DNA from: an uncultured Flavobacterium sp.
Lineage (GTDB): Bacteria > Bacteroidota > Bacteroidia > Flavobacteriales > Flavobacteriaceae
Direction: 5' to 3'
Assembly (NCBI RefSeq): GCF_946478785.1
Contig: NZ_CAMLDD010000002.1
Location: forward strand, 124,001-188,000
DNA length: 64,000 nucleotides
Shown here: positions 34,202-43,515 of the stretch, one piece after another
Numbering within the stretch: position 1 is the first letter of the stretch
Layout: each line of letters begins with the position of its first letter
The notes under the pieces: generated by a model
Database searches by the model: none
What the model saw: only the letters and a program-made list of their open reading frames with translations
Told to the model about the DNA's origin: nothing
Made by a program: the position numbers and the translations under genes

Positions 34202-34230
34202 CAAATATACTAAATCGTTTTAGTATTCAA
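34202..34230 (-). promoter_or_regulatory. Predicted promoter of the kinase-isomerase-lacI group with LacI-type operator
   Basis: On the minus strand, TTG (34230 to 34228), an 18-nt spacer and TATATTTG (34209 to 34202) form a full promoter. The palindrome ATACTAAATCGTTTTAGTAT (34207-34226, one mismatched pair) lies in the spacer, as at the susC promoter. The predicted start is about 535 nt upstream of the ROK kinase gene. Confidence 0.7.
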
Positions 34231-34749
34231 AATTTTTAAAGAATATTTTTAGAATACTTGTATTAATAAAAAACTACCTCGGAAAATATAATCTGAGATG
34301 GTTTTTATAAATAAGCCGTTCTGTTTAATTGAAAAGTAATTATTTTTCCATAACTCCTTTAAAACTGGCACTTTAAACCCTGCACAAGCAAATAACAAGT
34401 GCGAATATTCTTTAAAAACAATCGCGTTTATACTTTAAAAATTATTTTTTTTATTTAAAATCCAAAATGAATTTGTAAAAAAAACTTTTCTTTCTGAGTA
34501 GCCTTTCCTGAGAATGTTAAAAAAAACAAAAAGACAAACCCTTACAAACACTAAGGATTTCACATTTTTAAAATATTAACAATTAGATTATCGTATTAAT
34601 ATTTAATTCGATGTAAAAAAACACATATCAAAAAAAACAGGATAGTGCAGGATAGAATTAGCAATAGAACCCATTAGGTTTGAAATATGGTAATTACAAA
34701 AAAAAAGTTAAAAATAATTAGCCTTTTCAATTATATAAATTAAACGAGA

Positions 34750-36957
34750 ATGAAGAAAAAAATACACCATTTACTTGTCTTTTCATTTTTAGTCTTTCTG
34801 TCCAGCTGCAGCAAGGATGCCTATGATGATTACTATGAGCGACCTGACTCTTTGGAGCCTCCAATTTACCAGCAACTGGAAGCGCGTGGCAATTTTAAAA
34901 ATCTTCTGGTTTTAATTGAAAAAGCAGGATATAAGGATATTTTAGGGAAAGCCGGTTATTGGACAATGGTGGCGCCAAATGATGAAGCTTTTACGAAATA
35001 TTTTCAGGAACAAGGGTTTTCTGATGTAAACAAGGTTGATGCTGAGACTGCTGCAAAAATTGTTCGATATGCTCTTGTATACAATGCTTTTAGAGAAGAA
35101 CAGATGTCTGACTACCAATCTCAGACTGGCTGGGTAGTTGATAATGCTTTTAGAAGAAGAACTGCCTATTATGATGGATTCGTAACTAAAACAATTAAAG
35201 GCGAATCTAAAGTGATTATGGGTTCTAATCGTAATGGTGGTTATCTTCCCGGAGATAATAACAATAAATACATCACTTATTTTACTGATGCGTATTTTAC
35301 TGCAAAGAGTTTAAGTGCTGCCGACTTTAATTATTTCTATCCTAGTGCTGAATATAGTGGATTTAATGTTTTTGATTCAAAAGTAACCGAAGCTGACATT
35401 GTTGCAGAGAATGGAATTATCCATGAGGTCAATAAGGTAAATCTTCCTTTGCTGACCCTGGATCAATATTTAGAGCAAAACACTGATTACAGTAAGTTCC
35501 GTGATTTACTGGAAAATTATGGTCTTGCCACTTATACTTTTAGTCAGGATGCTACAAATGCCTACCGCAATTTTACAGGAAAATCAGACAATGTTTATAT
35601 TAAACATTATGACCCTCTTTTGTCTTTCTCGCCTAATAATGAGAATTATTTAAAACAAGCTGACAATGATGGGCAAAGCGATTTGTATACCATGATAGTT
35701 CCGGAAGATGGAGTTTTACAAAAATTTATTGATGATGTACTGCTTAAAAATTATCCTGATCTTAATGTGCTTCCACAATACATTTTTCGGGATTTTATTA
35801 ATGCCCACATGGTTCAAAATGCTGTTTGGCCATCAAAAGGACCGAGCAACAGCAATGCTTTGAATGAGAACTTAAGATTTGATTTTAATAGTGATATTAT
35901 TGACGCTAAAATCCTGAGCAATGGTTTCTTTTATGGCAGTAATAAAATTCAAAAATCGAATTTGTTTTACAGTGTCTATACTTCGGCTTATTTAGATCCA
36001 AAGTTTACTATGGCTACCAGATTAATGAATGATGGATCCGGCCTAAAGGAAATGATCAGTAATATCAATACAAGATATACCCTGTTTTTACCATCGGATG
36101 CTAAACTTGCAGAGATGGGGTTTGGGTATAACTCTACCCTATCATTATGGACGTATGTTAACCCCGCAGTTGGAGGATCATCTGCTACTAGTGCTATTGC
36201 CCGTGCCCGCTTATTGCGTATTCTGTATAATGGAATTGTATTAACTCCAAACGGAGAATTAAATGATTTGTCGGGTTCCGGAATTATTCGAACAGGGGAT
36301 CTCGATCTTCCGGGAGAATATATCAAATGGAACAACAATAAATTATATGCTGCCGGAAATGAAGTGACTGGCGTTCCAGTTGGAATTATTGGTCACGAAG
36401 ACCAGCAGAACGGAAGAACTTATTATGTTGATAATTTACTTCAATACAGTGAGGAAATGCAGGGTTTAAAAATAAAACGCTTATCTGAACAACCTAATTC
36501 TGAATACCTAGCCTTTTTTGATTATCTTAAAAATTCAACTATATATGATCCTGTTACAGGTAAAATCCAGGGAGTCGATTTAGGAACATCTTACACTTTT
36601 ATAATTCCTAATAACGCTGCAATTGCAAAGGCAGTATCAAAAAAAGTTTTGCCTGGATCTGTTTTACAAAGTCTTCAAACTCAAAACGAAAAGGAAATGG
36701 TTGTAAACTTTATTCGTGCCCACATTTTAGTAAATAAAATAGCCTCAGATGACGGATTGACAACGGGAGAATTTGAAACTCAAAGAAAAGATGATTTTGG
36801 AGAAAAAATATATGTACTGGTTCAGAGTACTCCCGGGAATTTATCTTTCAGGGATTCGTATATGAACTGGGCTCACTATATACCTTCACAAAGCAACAAC
36901 CTGGCAGACAGATCCTTGATACATTTAGTAGATAACTATCTTACATATCAACAATAA
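34750..36957 (+). CDS. Multi-FAS1 (fasciclin) domain lipoprotein, first of the operon
   Basis: 735 residues with a lipoprotein signal ending FLSSC followed by SKDAYDDYY. It holds about four FAS1-like units: about 45-220 (YWTMVAPNDEAFTKYF ... NGIIHEVNKV), 235-400 (DYSKFRDLLENYGLATYTF), 415-575 (TRYTLFLPSDAKLAEMGF ... GRTYYVDNLLQY) and 590-735 (TSYTFIIPNNAAIAKAV ... SLIHLVDNYL). The H1 and H2 motifs of FAS1 are recognisable in units 1, 3 and 4; unit 2 is degenerate. FAS1 domains mediate adhesion or glycan/protein binding, so it is probably a surface binding protein that works with the SusC/SusD pair that follows; the susC ATG comes one nucleotide after its stop codon. No catalytic motif is visible. 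Confidence 0.88.
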   Translation: MKKKIHHLLVFSFLVFLSSCSKDAYDDYYERPDSLEPPIYQQLEARGNFKNLLVLIEKAGYKDILGKAGYWTMVAPNDEAFTKYFQEQGFSDVNKVDAETAAKIVRYALVYNAFREEQMSDYQSQTGWVVDNAFRRRTAYYDGFVTKTIKGESKVIMGSNRNGGYLPGDNNNKYITYFTDAYFTAKSLSAADFNYFYPSAEYSGFNVFDSKVTEADIVAENGIIHEVNKVNLPLLTLDQYLEQNTDYSKFRDLLENYGLATYTFSQDATNAYRNFTGKSDNVYIKHYDPLLSFSPNNENYLKQADNDGQSDLYTMIVPEDGVLQKFIDDVLLKNYPDLNVLPQYIFRDFINAHMVQNAVWPSKGPSNSNALNENLRFDFNSDIIDAKILSNGFFYGSNKIQKSNLFYSVYTSAYLDPKFTMATRLMNDGSGLKEMISNINTRYTLFLPSDAKLAEMGFGYNSTLSLWTYVNPAVGGSSATSAIARARLLRILYNGIVLTPNGELNDLSGSGIIRTGDLDLPGEYIKWNNNKLYAAGNEVTGVPVGIIGHEDQQNGRTYYVDNLLQYSEEMQGLKIKRLSEQPNSEYLAFFDYLKNSTIYDPVTGKIQGVDLGTSYTFIIPNNAAIAKAVSKKVLPGSVLQSLQTQNEKEMVVNFIRAHILVNKIASDDGLTTGEFETQRKDDFGEKIYVLVQSTPGNLSFRDSYMNWAHYIPSQSNNLADRSLIHLVDNYLTYQQ

Positions 36958-36958
36958 A

Positions 36959-39900
36959 ATGAGACAAAAAATTACAAATATATTTTACAGTTTTGCTTTT
37001 GCCTTATTTATAATGGCTGCTTTTCCAGCTTTGGCACAACAAGGAAATAAAACCTTTTTAGTTCGTGGCCAGGTTATTGACTCAAGCGATAAGCTAAGTA
37101 TTCCAGGAGCAACAATTGCAGAACAGGATTCTGAAAATCGTACCGTTTCAGGGGCAATCACTGATATCGATGGAAATTTTGCCATACGGGTTAAAGATCC
37201 AAATAACAAATTAATTATTTCTACAATAGGATATAAGTCTCAACGCATTGACATTAAAGGCCGTGAATCCATTAAAATTGCACTTGTTTCTACTGTAGAA
37301 TCACTTACAGAAGTGGTTGTAAAAAGCACAAAAAGGTCTGATAATGGTTTATTGAAAATTGATGACAGAAACAGGACTACCAGTGCTGTTACGATAAATG
37401 CAGCAGACTTAGCTTATACCCAAGCTCCTACTATCGATGAGGCCTTACAAGGACGTCTGGCAGGTGTTGATATTACCTCTACCAGTGGAGATCCCGGAGC
37501 AGGAATGCAGATCAGAATCAGGGGAACTTCTTCTATTTCAGGGTCTTCAGATCCTTTAATTGTAGTCGACGGAATGCCATACGAAACATCTGTTCCCGAT
37601 GATTTTAACTTTGGTACAGCAGATTCTGAAAGTTATTCTGCTTTATTGAATATCGCTCCAACTGATATTGAAAGCATCACCGTTTTAAAAGATGCTGCTG
37701 CTACCGCTATGTGGGGATCACGTGCAGCAAGTGGGGTTCTATTAATTACTACTAAACGTGGGGGTGTGAGTTCTCCTAAAATTGCCTATACGTATAAATC
37801 AACTTTTTCTAAATTGCCTTCTACTATTCCGATGTTAACTGGAGATCAGTATTCTCAGCTGATTCCTGAAGAATTTATGAACAGAGACGGAGTCCCTTTG
37901 AATACCTGGCTTGTTAAAGAATTTCAATATGACCCTCTTGATGTTTACAATTTTAAGAATTACGGTCAAAATACAGACTGGGTAGGCGCTATTTCACAAA
38001 CAGGTATAGCACATGAACACAACCTTTCGTTACAGGGAGGGGGAGAAAAAGCCAGATATTTTAGCTCTGTTGGTTATTATAAGCAAAAAGGGGTAACTGT
38101 AGGAACTGGTCTGGAAAGGTTAAACGCCAGATTAAATTTGGATTATATCGTTTCTGACCGCATTAGGTTTAGAACTGATATCGCTTATACTCATACTAAG
38201 ACGCTGCGTAACTATGTAAATAGTTTTGACGATAAGGATGGTGACAAGTTGCGCGGTGTTGCTTTCGTTAAAATGCCAAATATGAGTCTTTATGAATATG
38301 ATGAAATGGGAAATCTTACGCCAAATTATTTTTCGCCAGCTTTCAATGTTCAGGGCAATTATTCAGGAACTTATAATCCGCTGGCAATGGCTGAATTTGC
38401 CATGAATGATCAGGTTCAGGACCGTATAACTCCCCATTTTAATGTGAATGTGGATATTATACCTAAAATATTCATATCGACTTTTGATTTGCAATTTGAT
38501 TATAAAAGCACAAAAACTAAATCATTTTTACCACAAAATGCAACAGGGCGTCCTTTTACTGAAACTTCTGTAAACAGAGCCTCTGATGCTGATAGTGATG
38601 AATCTAATATTGTAACCAAAACGAACTTTATTTTCACGCCAAATATCGGAGAGAAACAAACTTTACAAACATTATTATCATTGCAAACCAATGATTTTAT
38701 GTATACCACTCACCGGTCAATGACATCCAACACAGCTTCGTCTGTATTAACTGATCCATCAGTTCCTTCAAGAACTCAAAATTCGGATTTATTTTTATAC
38801 ACTAATAATGGTCAGGCCAGAACAGTTGGTGCATTAATAAGCACGCAATACGGGCTACTGGATCGATATATTCTTAATGTAGGGGTACGTGTAGATGGAA
38901 GTTCTAAATTCGGTCCGGAAAACAGGTATGGCTACTTTCCTTCTGTATCTGGCCGTTGGAGAGTTTCAGGAGAACCTTTCATGAAAAACATAACCTTTAT
39001 TGATGATTTGAGTATTAGGGCTAGTTACGGACAATCCGGGAGAGCTCCAAAAAATGACTATACCTATTTCAATACGTATTCAAACTTTAGTACGCAGTAT
39101 TTAGGCCTTAATGGAGTTATTCCTTCTAATATTGAATTGAGTAATTTACGCTGGGAGACATTAAAAGGTACCAACTTAGGTTTCAACTTACAATTGTTTA
39201 AAAGCCGTGTGACAATAGATGTTGATTTGTATAAAAACATCACTGAAGATTTGATTTTTGATGATCTTCAATTAAGCAGTATCTCTGGTTACAACAGAGT
39301 TGATCAAAACGTAGGAACATTGGAAAACAGAGGATTCGAAATAGCACTTAACACTACGCCTCTAAAATCTGACAAATGGAAAGTTGATTTTAATTTCAAT
39401 ATTTCAAGTAATGAAAACACGGTTAAAGAAATCTCTGAATATTATCCAAGTGAAAGTGGAAATACAGACCGAAATGGAGAGTATAAACGTTTCCTTCAGG
39501 TTGATAATCCTTTTGGTTCATTTTATGGATATCGTTTTAAGGGCGTTTATACAGACCTGAATGCAACAAAAGCAAAAGATGCCAATGGAAATACGATTAT
39601 TGGCCCTAATGGACAAGAAGTGTTTATGCGTTTTAATTATCCAATTACAGATTATGTATTTCAGCCCGGAGATGCTATTTATGAAGATATCAACAATGAT
39701 GGAAACATCGATAGCCGTGATGTAGTGTATTTAGGGAACAGTAATCCTAAATTCACAGGTGGTTTTGGACCTACAGTGAGTTTTAATAACCAATTCAGAC
39801 TATTGCTTTATTTTACCTACAGAATAGGTTATGAAGTTGTAAATGAGGCTGATATGAAAGCTACTAATATGTATGGATACAGCAACCAAAGCACAGCTGT

Positions 39901-40246
39901 TTTATCCAGATGGCGCAATCCCGGCGATGTAACAGATATGCCAAGGGCAGTTTATGGAGCGGGTTATAACTGGTTAGGTTCAGATCGTTATGTCGAAGAT
40001 GCTTCTTTTGCCCGTCTTCGTTCCGTGACTTTTACTTATAATTTTGGTAAAAATTTAATAAAAAAGTTAGGACTTGGGGACTTAAGCTGTTACATAACGG
40101 CAGATAACTTAATAACTTTTACAAACTATAGAGGTCAGGATCCTGAAGTAAGTATGAAATCCGGAGATCCTTTTGCCATCGCAGCCGATAAATCCAGTAC
40201 TCCACCCACAAAACGTATTACACTAGGAGCTTCAGTTCGTTTCTAA
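36959..40246 (+). CDS. SusC/RagA-family TonB-dependent transporter (FAS1 operon, first)
   Basis: 1095 residues with a signal peptide ending near AFPALAQQ. A carboxypeptidase-regulatory-like domain (about 33-112, VRGQVIDSSDKLSIPGATI) precedes the TonB box region LTEVVVKSTKRS and a plug with TVLKDAAATAMWGSRAASGV. The barrel ends KRITLGASVRF. The TonB box is followed by a longer linker than in the mannan SusC before the plug (TQAPTIDEALQGRLAG). It forms a pair with the SusD encoded 15 nt downstream. The ligand is unknown; the LacI-type sites nearby suggest, but do not show, a link with mannan. Confidence 0.95.
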   Translation: MRQKITNIFYSFAFALFIMAAFPALAQQGNKTFLVRGQVIDSSDKLSIPGATIAEQDSENRTVSGAITDIDGNFAIRVKDPNNKLIISTIGYKSQRIDIKGRESIKIALVSTVESLTEVVVKSTKRSDNGLLKIDDRNRTTSAVTINAADLAYTQAPTIDEALQGRLAGVDITSTSGDPGAGMQIRIRGTSSISGSSDPLIVVDGMPYETSVPDDFNFGTADSESYSALLNIAPTDIESITVLKDAAATAMWGSRAASGVLLITTKRGGVSSPKIAYTYKSTFSKLPSTIPMLTGDQYSQLIPEEFMNRDGVPLNTWLVKEFQYDPLDVYNFKNYGQNTDWVGAISQTGIAHEHNLSLQGGGEKARYFSSVGYYKQKGVTVGTGLERLNARLNLDYIVSDRIRFRTDIAYTHTKTLRNYVNSFDDKDGDKLRGVAFVKMPNMSLYEYDEMGNLTPNYFSPAFNVQGNYSGTYNPLAMAEFAMNDQVQDRITPHFNVNVDIIPKIFISTFDLQFDYKSTKTKSFLPQNATGRPFTETSVNRASDADSDESNIVTKTNFIFTPNIGEKQTLQTLLSLQTNDFMYTTHRSMTSNTASSVLTDPSVPSRTQNSDLFLYTNNGQARTVGALISTQYGLLDRYILNVGVRVDGSSKFGPENRYGYFPSVSGRWRVSGEPFMKNITFIDDLSIRASYGQSGRAPKNDYTYFNTYSNFSTQYLGLNGVIPSNIELSNLRWETLKGTNLGFNLQLFKSRVTIDVDLYKNITEDLIFDDLQLSSISGYNRVDQNVGTLENRGFEIALNTTPLKSDKWKVDFNFNISSNENTVKEISEYYPSESGNTDRNGEYKRFLQVDNPFGSFYGYRFKGVYTDLNATKAKDANGNTIIGPNGQEVFMRFNYPITDYVFQPGDAIYEDINNDGNIDSRDVVYLGNSNPKFTGGFGPTVSFNNQFRLLLYFTYRIGYEVVNEADMKATNMYGYSNQSTAVLSRWRNPGDVTDMPRAVYGAGYNWLGSDRYVEDASFARLRSVTFTYNFGKNLIKKLGLGDLSCYITADNLITFTNYRGQDPEVSMKSGDPFAIAADKSSTPPTKRITLGASVRF

Positions 40247-40261
40247 TAATAAAATTGAATT

Positions 40262-41761
40262 ATGCAAACTAAAATAAAAACAATTCTAGCCATCTTCATT
40301 GCGTTTGTTTCTACAACTTCCTGCGATGACTATTTAGATTTAAAACCACAGGATGGAATCATTCGTGAAGAATTTTGGAATACTAAAGAAGATATCCAGG
40401 CCGCTGTTATAGGTGTATATTCTTCTTTGTTAAATTCACCTCCGGGGGTAAGTGACTTACCAATTTCTCAATATTTATTCATGTACGGTGAACTAAGAGG
40501 TGATATGATTGCCGCAGGTCCAAATGTTACAGAGGATCAAAGAGACATTATGAACTCCAACATTATGGCTTCAAATGGTTTGACCAATTGGGCTATATTT
40601 TACAGAACCATCAATTATTGCAACACCATAATTGATCTTGCCCCTGCTGTTAAGGAAAAGGATCCAACTTTAACTCAAACTCAACTAAATCATTTTCTTT
40701 CGGAAGCTTTGGCAATAAGAGCCTATTTGTATTTTACATTGACCCGTACTTTTAAGGATGTTCCTTTAAAATTAACAGCAACGCTTACTGACCAGGATAA
40801 TTTTCAATTGCCTGTTACTCCTCAAAAAGAGGTATTGGCACAGGTAATCAAAGACCTTAAATTAGCAGAAGAATATGCTGTGCAGGATTATGGTGATGTA
40901 GCATCAAACAAGGGACGCATTACAGTTTACGCAATTAATGCGATGCAGGCAGATGTTTATCTGTGGAATGATAATTTTCAGGAAGCTTTTGATGCAGCAG
41001 ACAAAGTAATTAAATCTGGTAAGTTTGATTTAATCCAGGTTTCAAACAATACCTGGTTTAATACTGTTTATGCCAAAGGAAATTCTACTGAAAGTATTTT
41101 TGAATTTCAATATACTAAAACCAATTTAGGACCATTTAACAGTATCTTTTTTCAAAGACCTCAGTTTTTGGCTTCAGCCAGTGTTCTGGAAGATGTATTT
41201 GGAGTTGACTTTGATAATCCAAATGATAAAGATATCCGGGGTGATCGTACTTCTTTAATAGCCGGAAGCAATCAAATTTACAAATACATAGGTTTAGATA
41301 ACGATACCCGAAAAGAATTGCAGGATTCAGATACCCACTGGTTTGTATATCGCTATGCCGATGTGAAACTAATGCAGGCTGAAGCGCTTGCTGAATTAAA
41401 CAGAGGATCAGAAGCCCTGACAATTATTGAAGAAATCCGATCAAAACGTGAGGCAATCGAACTTACTGCTGAGAATATTGGTACTGACAACAAAAGAGAA
41501 GTTATAGATTATATATTAGCCGAGCGTTCACGCGAACTTGCATTTGAAGGCAAACGCTGGTTCGATATGCTTCGTAATGCCAGAAGAAACAATTACGAAC
41601 GATTGGATATTTTAATTGACGGAGCTATTTTAAGTGCCCCTGCCGATCAGCAGCAATCCATTATTGCAAAACTAAAAGACTCAAACAGCCATTATTTGCC
41701 TATTAATACCTACGAACTTTATACGAATAAGGCACTTGTACAAAATCCATTTTATAAATAA
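40262..41761 (+). CDS. SusD/RagB-family lipoprotein (FAS1 operon, first)
   Basis: 499 residues with a lipoprotein signal ending STTSC. SusD landmarks: DYLDLKPQDGIIREEFW after the Cys, EALAIRAYLYFTLTRTFKDVP near 147, FVYRYADVKLMQAEALAELN near 360, YILAERSRELAFEGKRWFDM near 419 and the C-terminal LPINTYELYTNKALVQNPFYK-like end. It starts 15 nt after the SusC gene and is followed 11 nt later by a FAS1 gene. It is distinct in sequence from the mannan-locus SusD and from the second SusD of this operon. Confidence 0.95.
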   Translation: MQTKIKTILAIFIAFVSTTSCDDYLDLKPQDGIIREEFWNTKEDIQAAVIGVYSSLLNSPPGVSDLPISQYLFMYGELRGDMIAAGPNVTEDQRDIMNSNIMASNGLTNWAIFYRTINYCNTIIDLAPAVKEKDPTLTQTQLNHFLSEALAIRAYLYFTLTRTFKDVPLKLTATLTDQDNFQLPVTPQKEVLAQVIKDLKLAEEYAVQDYGDVASNKGRITVYAINAMQADVYLWNDNFQEAFDAADKVIKSGKFDLIQVSNNTWFNTVYAKGNSTESIFEFQYTKTNLGPFNSIFFQRPQFLASASVLEDVFGVDFDNPNDKDIRGDRTSLIAGSNQIYKYIGLDNDTRKELQDSDTHWFVYRYADVKLMQAEALAELNRGSEALTIIEEIRSKREAIELTAENIGTDNKREVIDYILAERSRELAFEGKRWFDMLRNARRNNYERLDILIDGAILSAPADQQQSIIAKLKDSNSHYLPINTYELYTNKALVQNPFYK

Positions 41762-41772
41762 AAAATTAAGAC

Positions 41773-43467
41773 ATGAAAAGACTATTAAGAATACCTAGCC
41801 TCTTGAGATTTACTTTAGTGTTTTTGACCGCTTTAGTGTTTCAAAATTGCACTGAGCAAAAAATTAAGGAAAGTACAGATGAAACGCTGAATATTACCGA
41901 TTATTTAAGAGATACTCCGGAATATTCTATGTTTTTAGAACTTTTGGAGATTACCAATTATGCTCCATTTATGAATACTTATGGAACTTATACTTTATTT
42001 CTTCCCACTAATGATGCGGTAAAAGAATTTTTAAAGGATGAAGGTGCCAATTCATTAAAAGATGTTCCGTTGGCAGATTTACAGAATATTGTTAAGCTTC
42101 ACATCTTAAACCAAAAAATAAGCACAACGTCTTTTACAGATGGAAAAATTGCTACTCCCAGTTTATATGGCCAGTTTTTAGTAACCGGAGCTACAAATAA
42201 AAACGGGACATCCAGTACAACAATCAATAAATCAGCAAGTATACTCAGGTCTAATGTTGAAGTAGGAAATGGAGTAATTCATATTATTGATGAAGTACTG
42301 CGTGTGGCTGATAAAACGTTGGCCAAAACCATTGAAGAAGATGAAAGCCTCTCCTTGTTTACAGAAGCATTAAAAATTACAGGATGGTATGATGTACTCG
42401 ATCAGCCTATTGATTATACAACAAATGATATCGATAGTTATCTAACTGTTATAGCTCAGACTAATGATGCTTTTAAGGCAGCTGGTATTAATAATATAGA
42501 CGAATTAAAAGCAAAATACAGTCATTTGGATCAGCCCTCAAATCCAACAGACAGTTTGAATTTATTTGTGAGTTACCGCATTTTACCAAAATTACAATAT
42601 TTGGCAGACGTAGCATTATCACCGGCTCTGGTAACCAAAGCGCCTCTTGAAGTTATCAGTGCAAAACTTGATAAGGATGTGATTTTGCTAAACGAAGAGG
42701 TTTTTAATGGGGTATTAGAAAAAGGGGTCGCTATTGTTAGGGAAAAGAGTGATGTTACGGCTTCAAACGGCGTATTGCATTTTGCAGAAGCTAACTTTGC
42801 TATCAAAAAACGACTGCCAGCTCCTGTTTATTTCGATTTCTGTGATCAAAATGAATTTAGACAGTTAACCTCTGTTTTTAGAATACCTGGGGCAGCCCCT
42901 AAAACATCTTTGGCAAAAGCTTTATTTAAAGATGTTACCTGGGATGGAAATGATGCTATTACCTATTATAAAGATCCGGCCAGAGGAGGTGCAGTAGGTT
43001 TTGGCTGGCATGGCGACTGTCTTGAAATATTTCGTTTTAGAGACGGAAATTGTCAAAACATCACCTTTACAACCCCGGTCATCATTAAAGGAAAATACAA
43101 ACTATGGATTTCTTACAGAGGGCAGGACTCAAAAGTAGGACTTGTAAAAGTGTTTGTCGATGGGGTAGAAATGTCCAGACAAATAAATCTGCTGGAAAAC
43201 GGGAATAAATTTACCAATATAGAAGACAGAGTTTTAGAATCCCAGGGATACAAGCGTCATATTGACCCCCCATCAAGCAAAATGAATTGCAGATTAGTGG
43301 GTACAGTCGATATTACCACTACAGGAAGACATAAGTTAACGCTGCAATCTCAATCTTCATTCTCAGCACAGGCCTGGTTTGATGTGGCAGAGTTTCGCCC
43401 GATAGATATGGATCAGCTGATTCCAAGGCTTAATTCTGGTGGAAGTGGTTTTGCACCGATCAAATAA
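41773..43467 (+). CDS. FAS1-domain lipoprotein with C-terminal beta-rich domain (564 aa)
   Basis: A lipoprotein signal ends VFQNC followed by TEQKIKES. Residues about 40-178 form a standard FAS1 domain (TYTLFLPTNDAVKEFLKDEG ... NGVIHIIDEVL). About 190-350 is a second, more divergent one (SYLTVIAQTNDAFKAAG ... NGVLHFAEANF). The C-terminal 190 residues (375-564) have no FAS1 features and read as a beta-sandwich of the carbohydrate-binding/malectin-like type, with Trp and Tyr residues (FGWHGDCLEIFRF, KYKLWISYRG, AQAWFDVAEF). It is likely exposed at the surface and binds the ligand of the SusC/SusD pair. No catalytic residues recognised. Confidence 0.82.
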   Translation: MKRLLRIPSLLRFTLVFLTALVFQNCTEQKIKESTDETLNITDYLRDTPEYSMFLELLEITNYAPFMNTYGTYTLFLPTNDAVKEFLKDEGANSLKDVPLADLQNIVKLHILNQKISTTSFTDGKIATPSLYGQFLVTGATNKNGTSSTTINKSASILRSNVEVGNGVIHIIDEVLRVADKTLAKTIEEDESLSLFTEALKITGWYDVLDQPIDYTTNDIDSYLTVIAQTNDAFKAAGINNIDELKAKYSHLDQPSNPTDSLNLFVSYRILPKLQYLADVALSPALVTKAPLEVISAKLDKDVILLNEEVFNGVLEKGVAIVREKSDVTASNGVLHFAEANFAIKKRLPAPVYFDFCDQNEFRQLTSVFRIPGAAPKTSLAKALFKDVTWDGNDAITYYKDPARGGAVGFGWHGDCLEIFRFRDGNCQNITFTTPVIIKGKYKLWISYRGQDSKVGLVKVFVDGVEMSRQINLLENGNKFTNIEDRVLESQGYKRHIDPPSSKMNCRLVGTVDITTTGRHKLTLQSQSSFSAQAWFDVAEFRPIDMDQLIPRLNSGGSGFAPIK

Positions 43468-43515
43468 TCTAAGAGTTAAATCAAAAAATCTAATTTCAAA
43501 CTTAATTAAGTAAAA

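Larger units (their letters stand above)
33661..34749. other. Long intergenic region between divergent kinase and FAS1/SusCD operons
   Basis: 1089 bp. It contains a minus-strand promoter with LacI-type operator (34202-34230), a hairpin just inside the predicted transcript (34173-34197), a 16-nt exact direct repeat TATTGTCAAAAAACAA at 33811-33826 and 34175-34190, an inverted repeat at 34100-34122 and a possible 40-codon ORF (33888-34010, minus). The plus-strand half has a -7-like TAGGTTTG at 34675-34682 without a good -33. A patch near 33990-34060 is less AT-rich than its surroundings. Confidence 0.55.
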
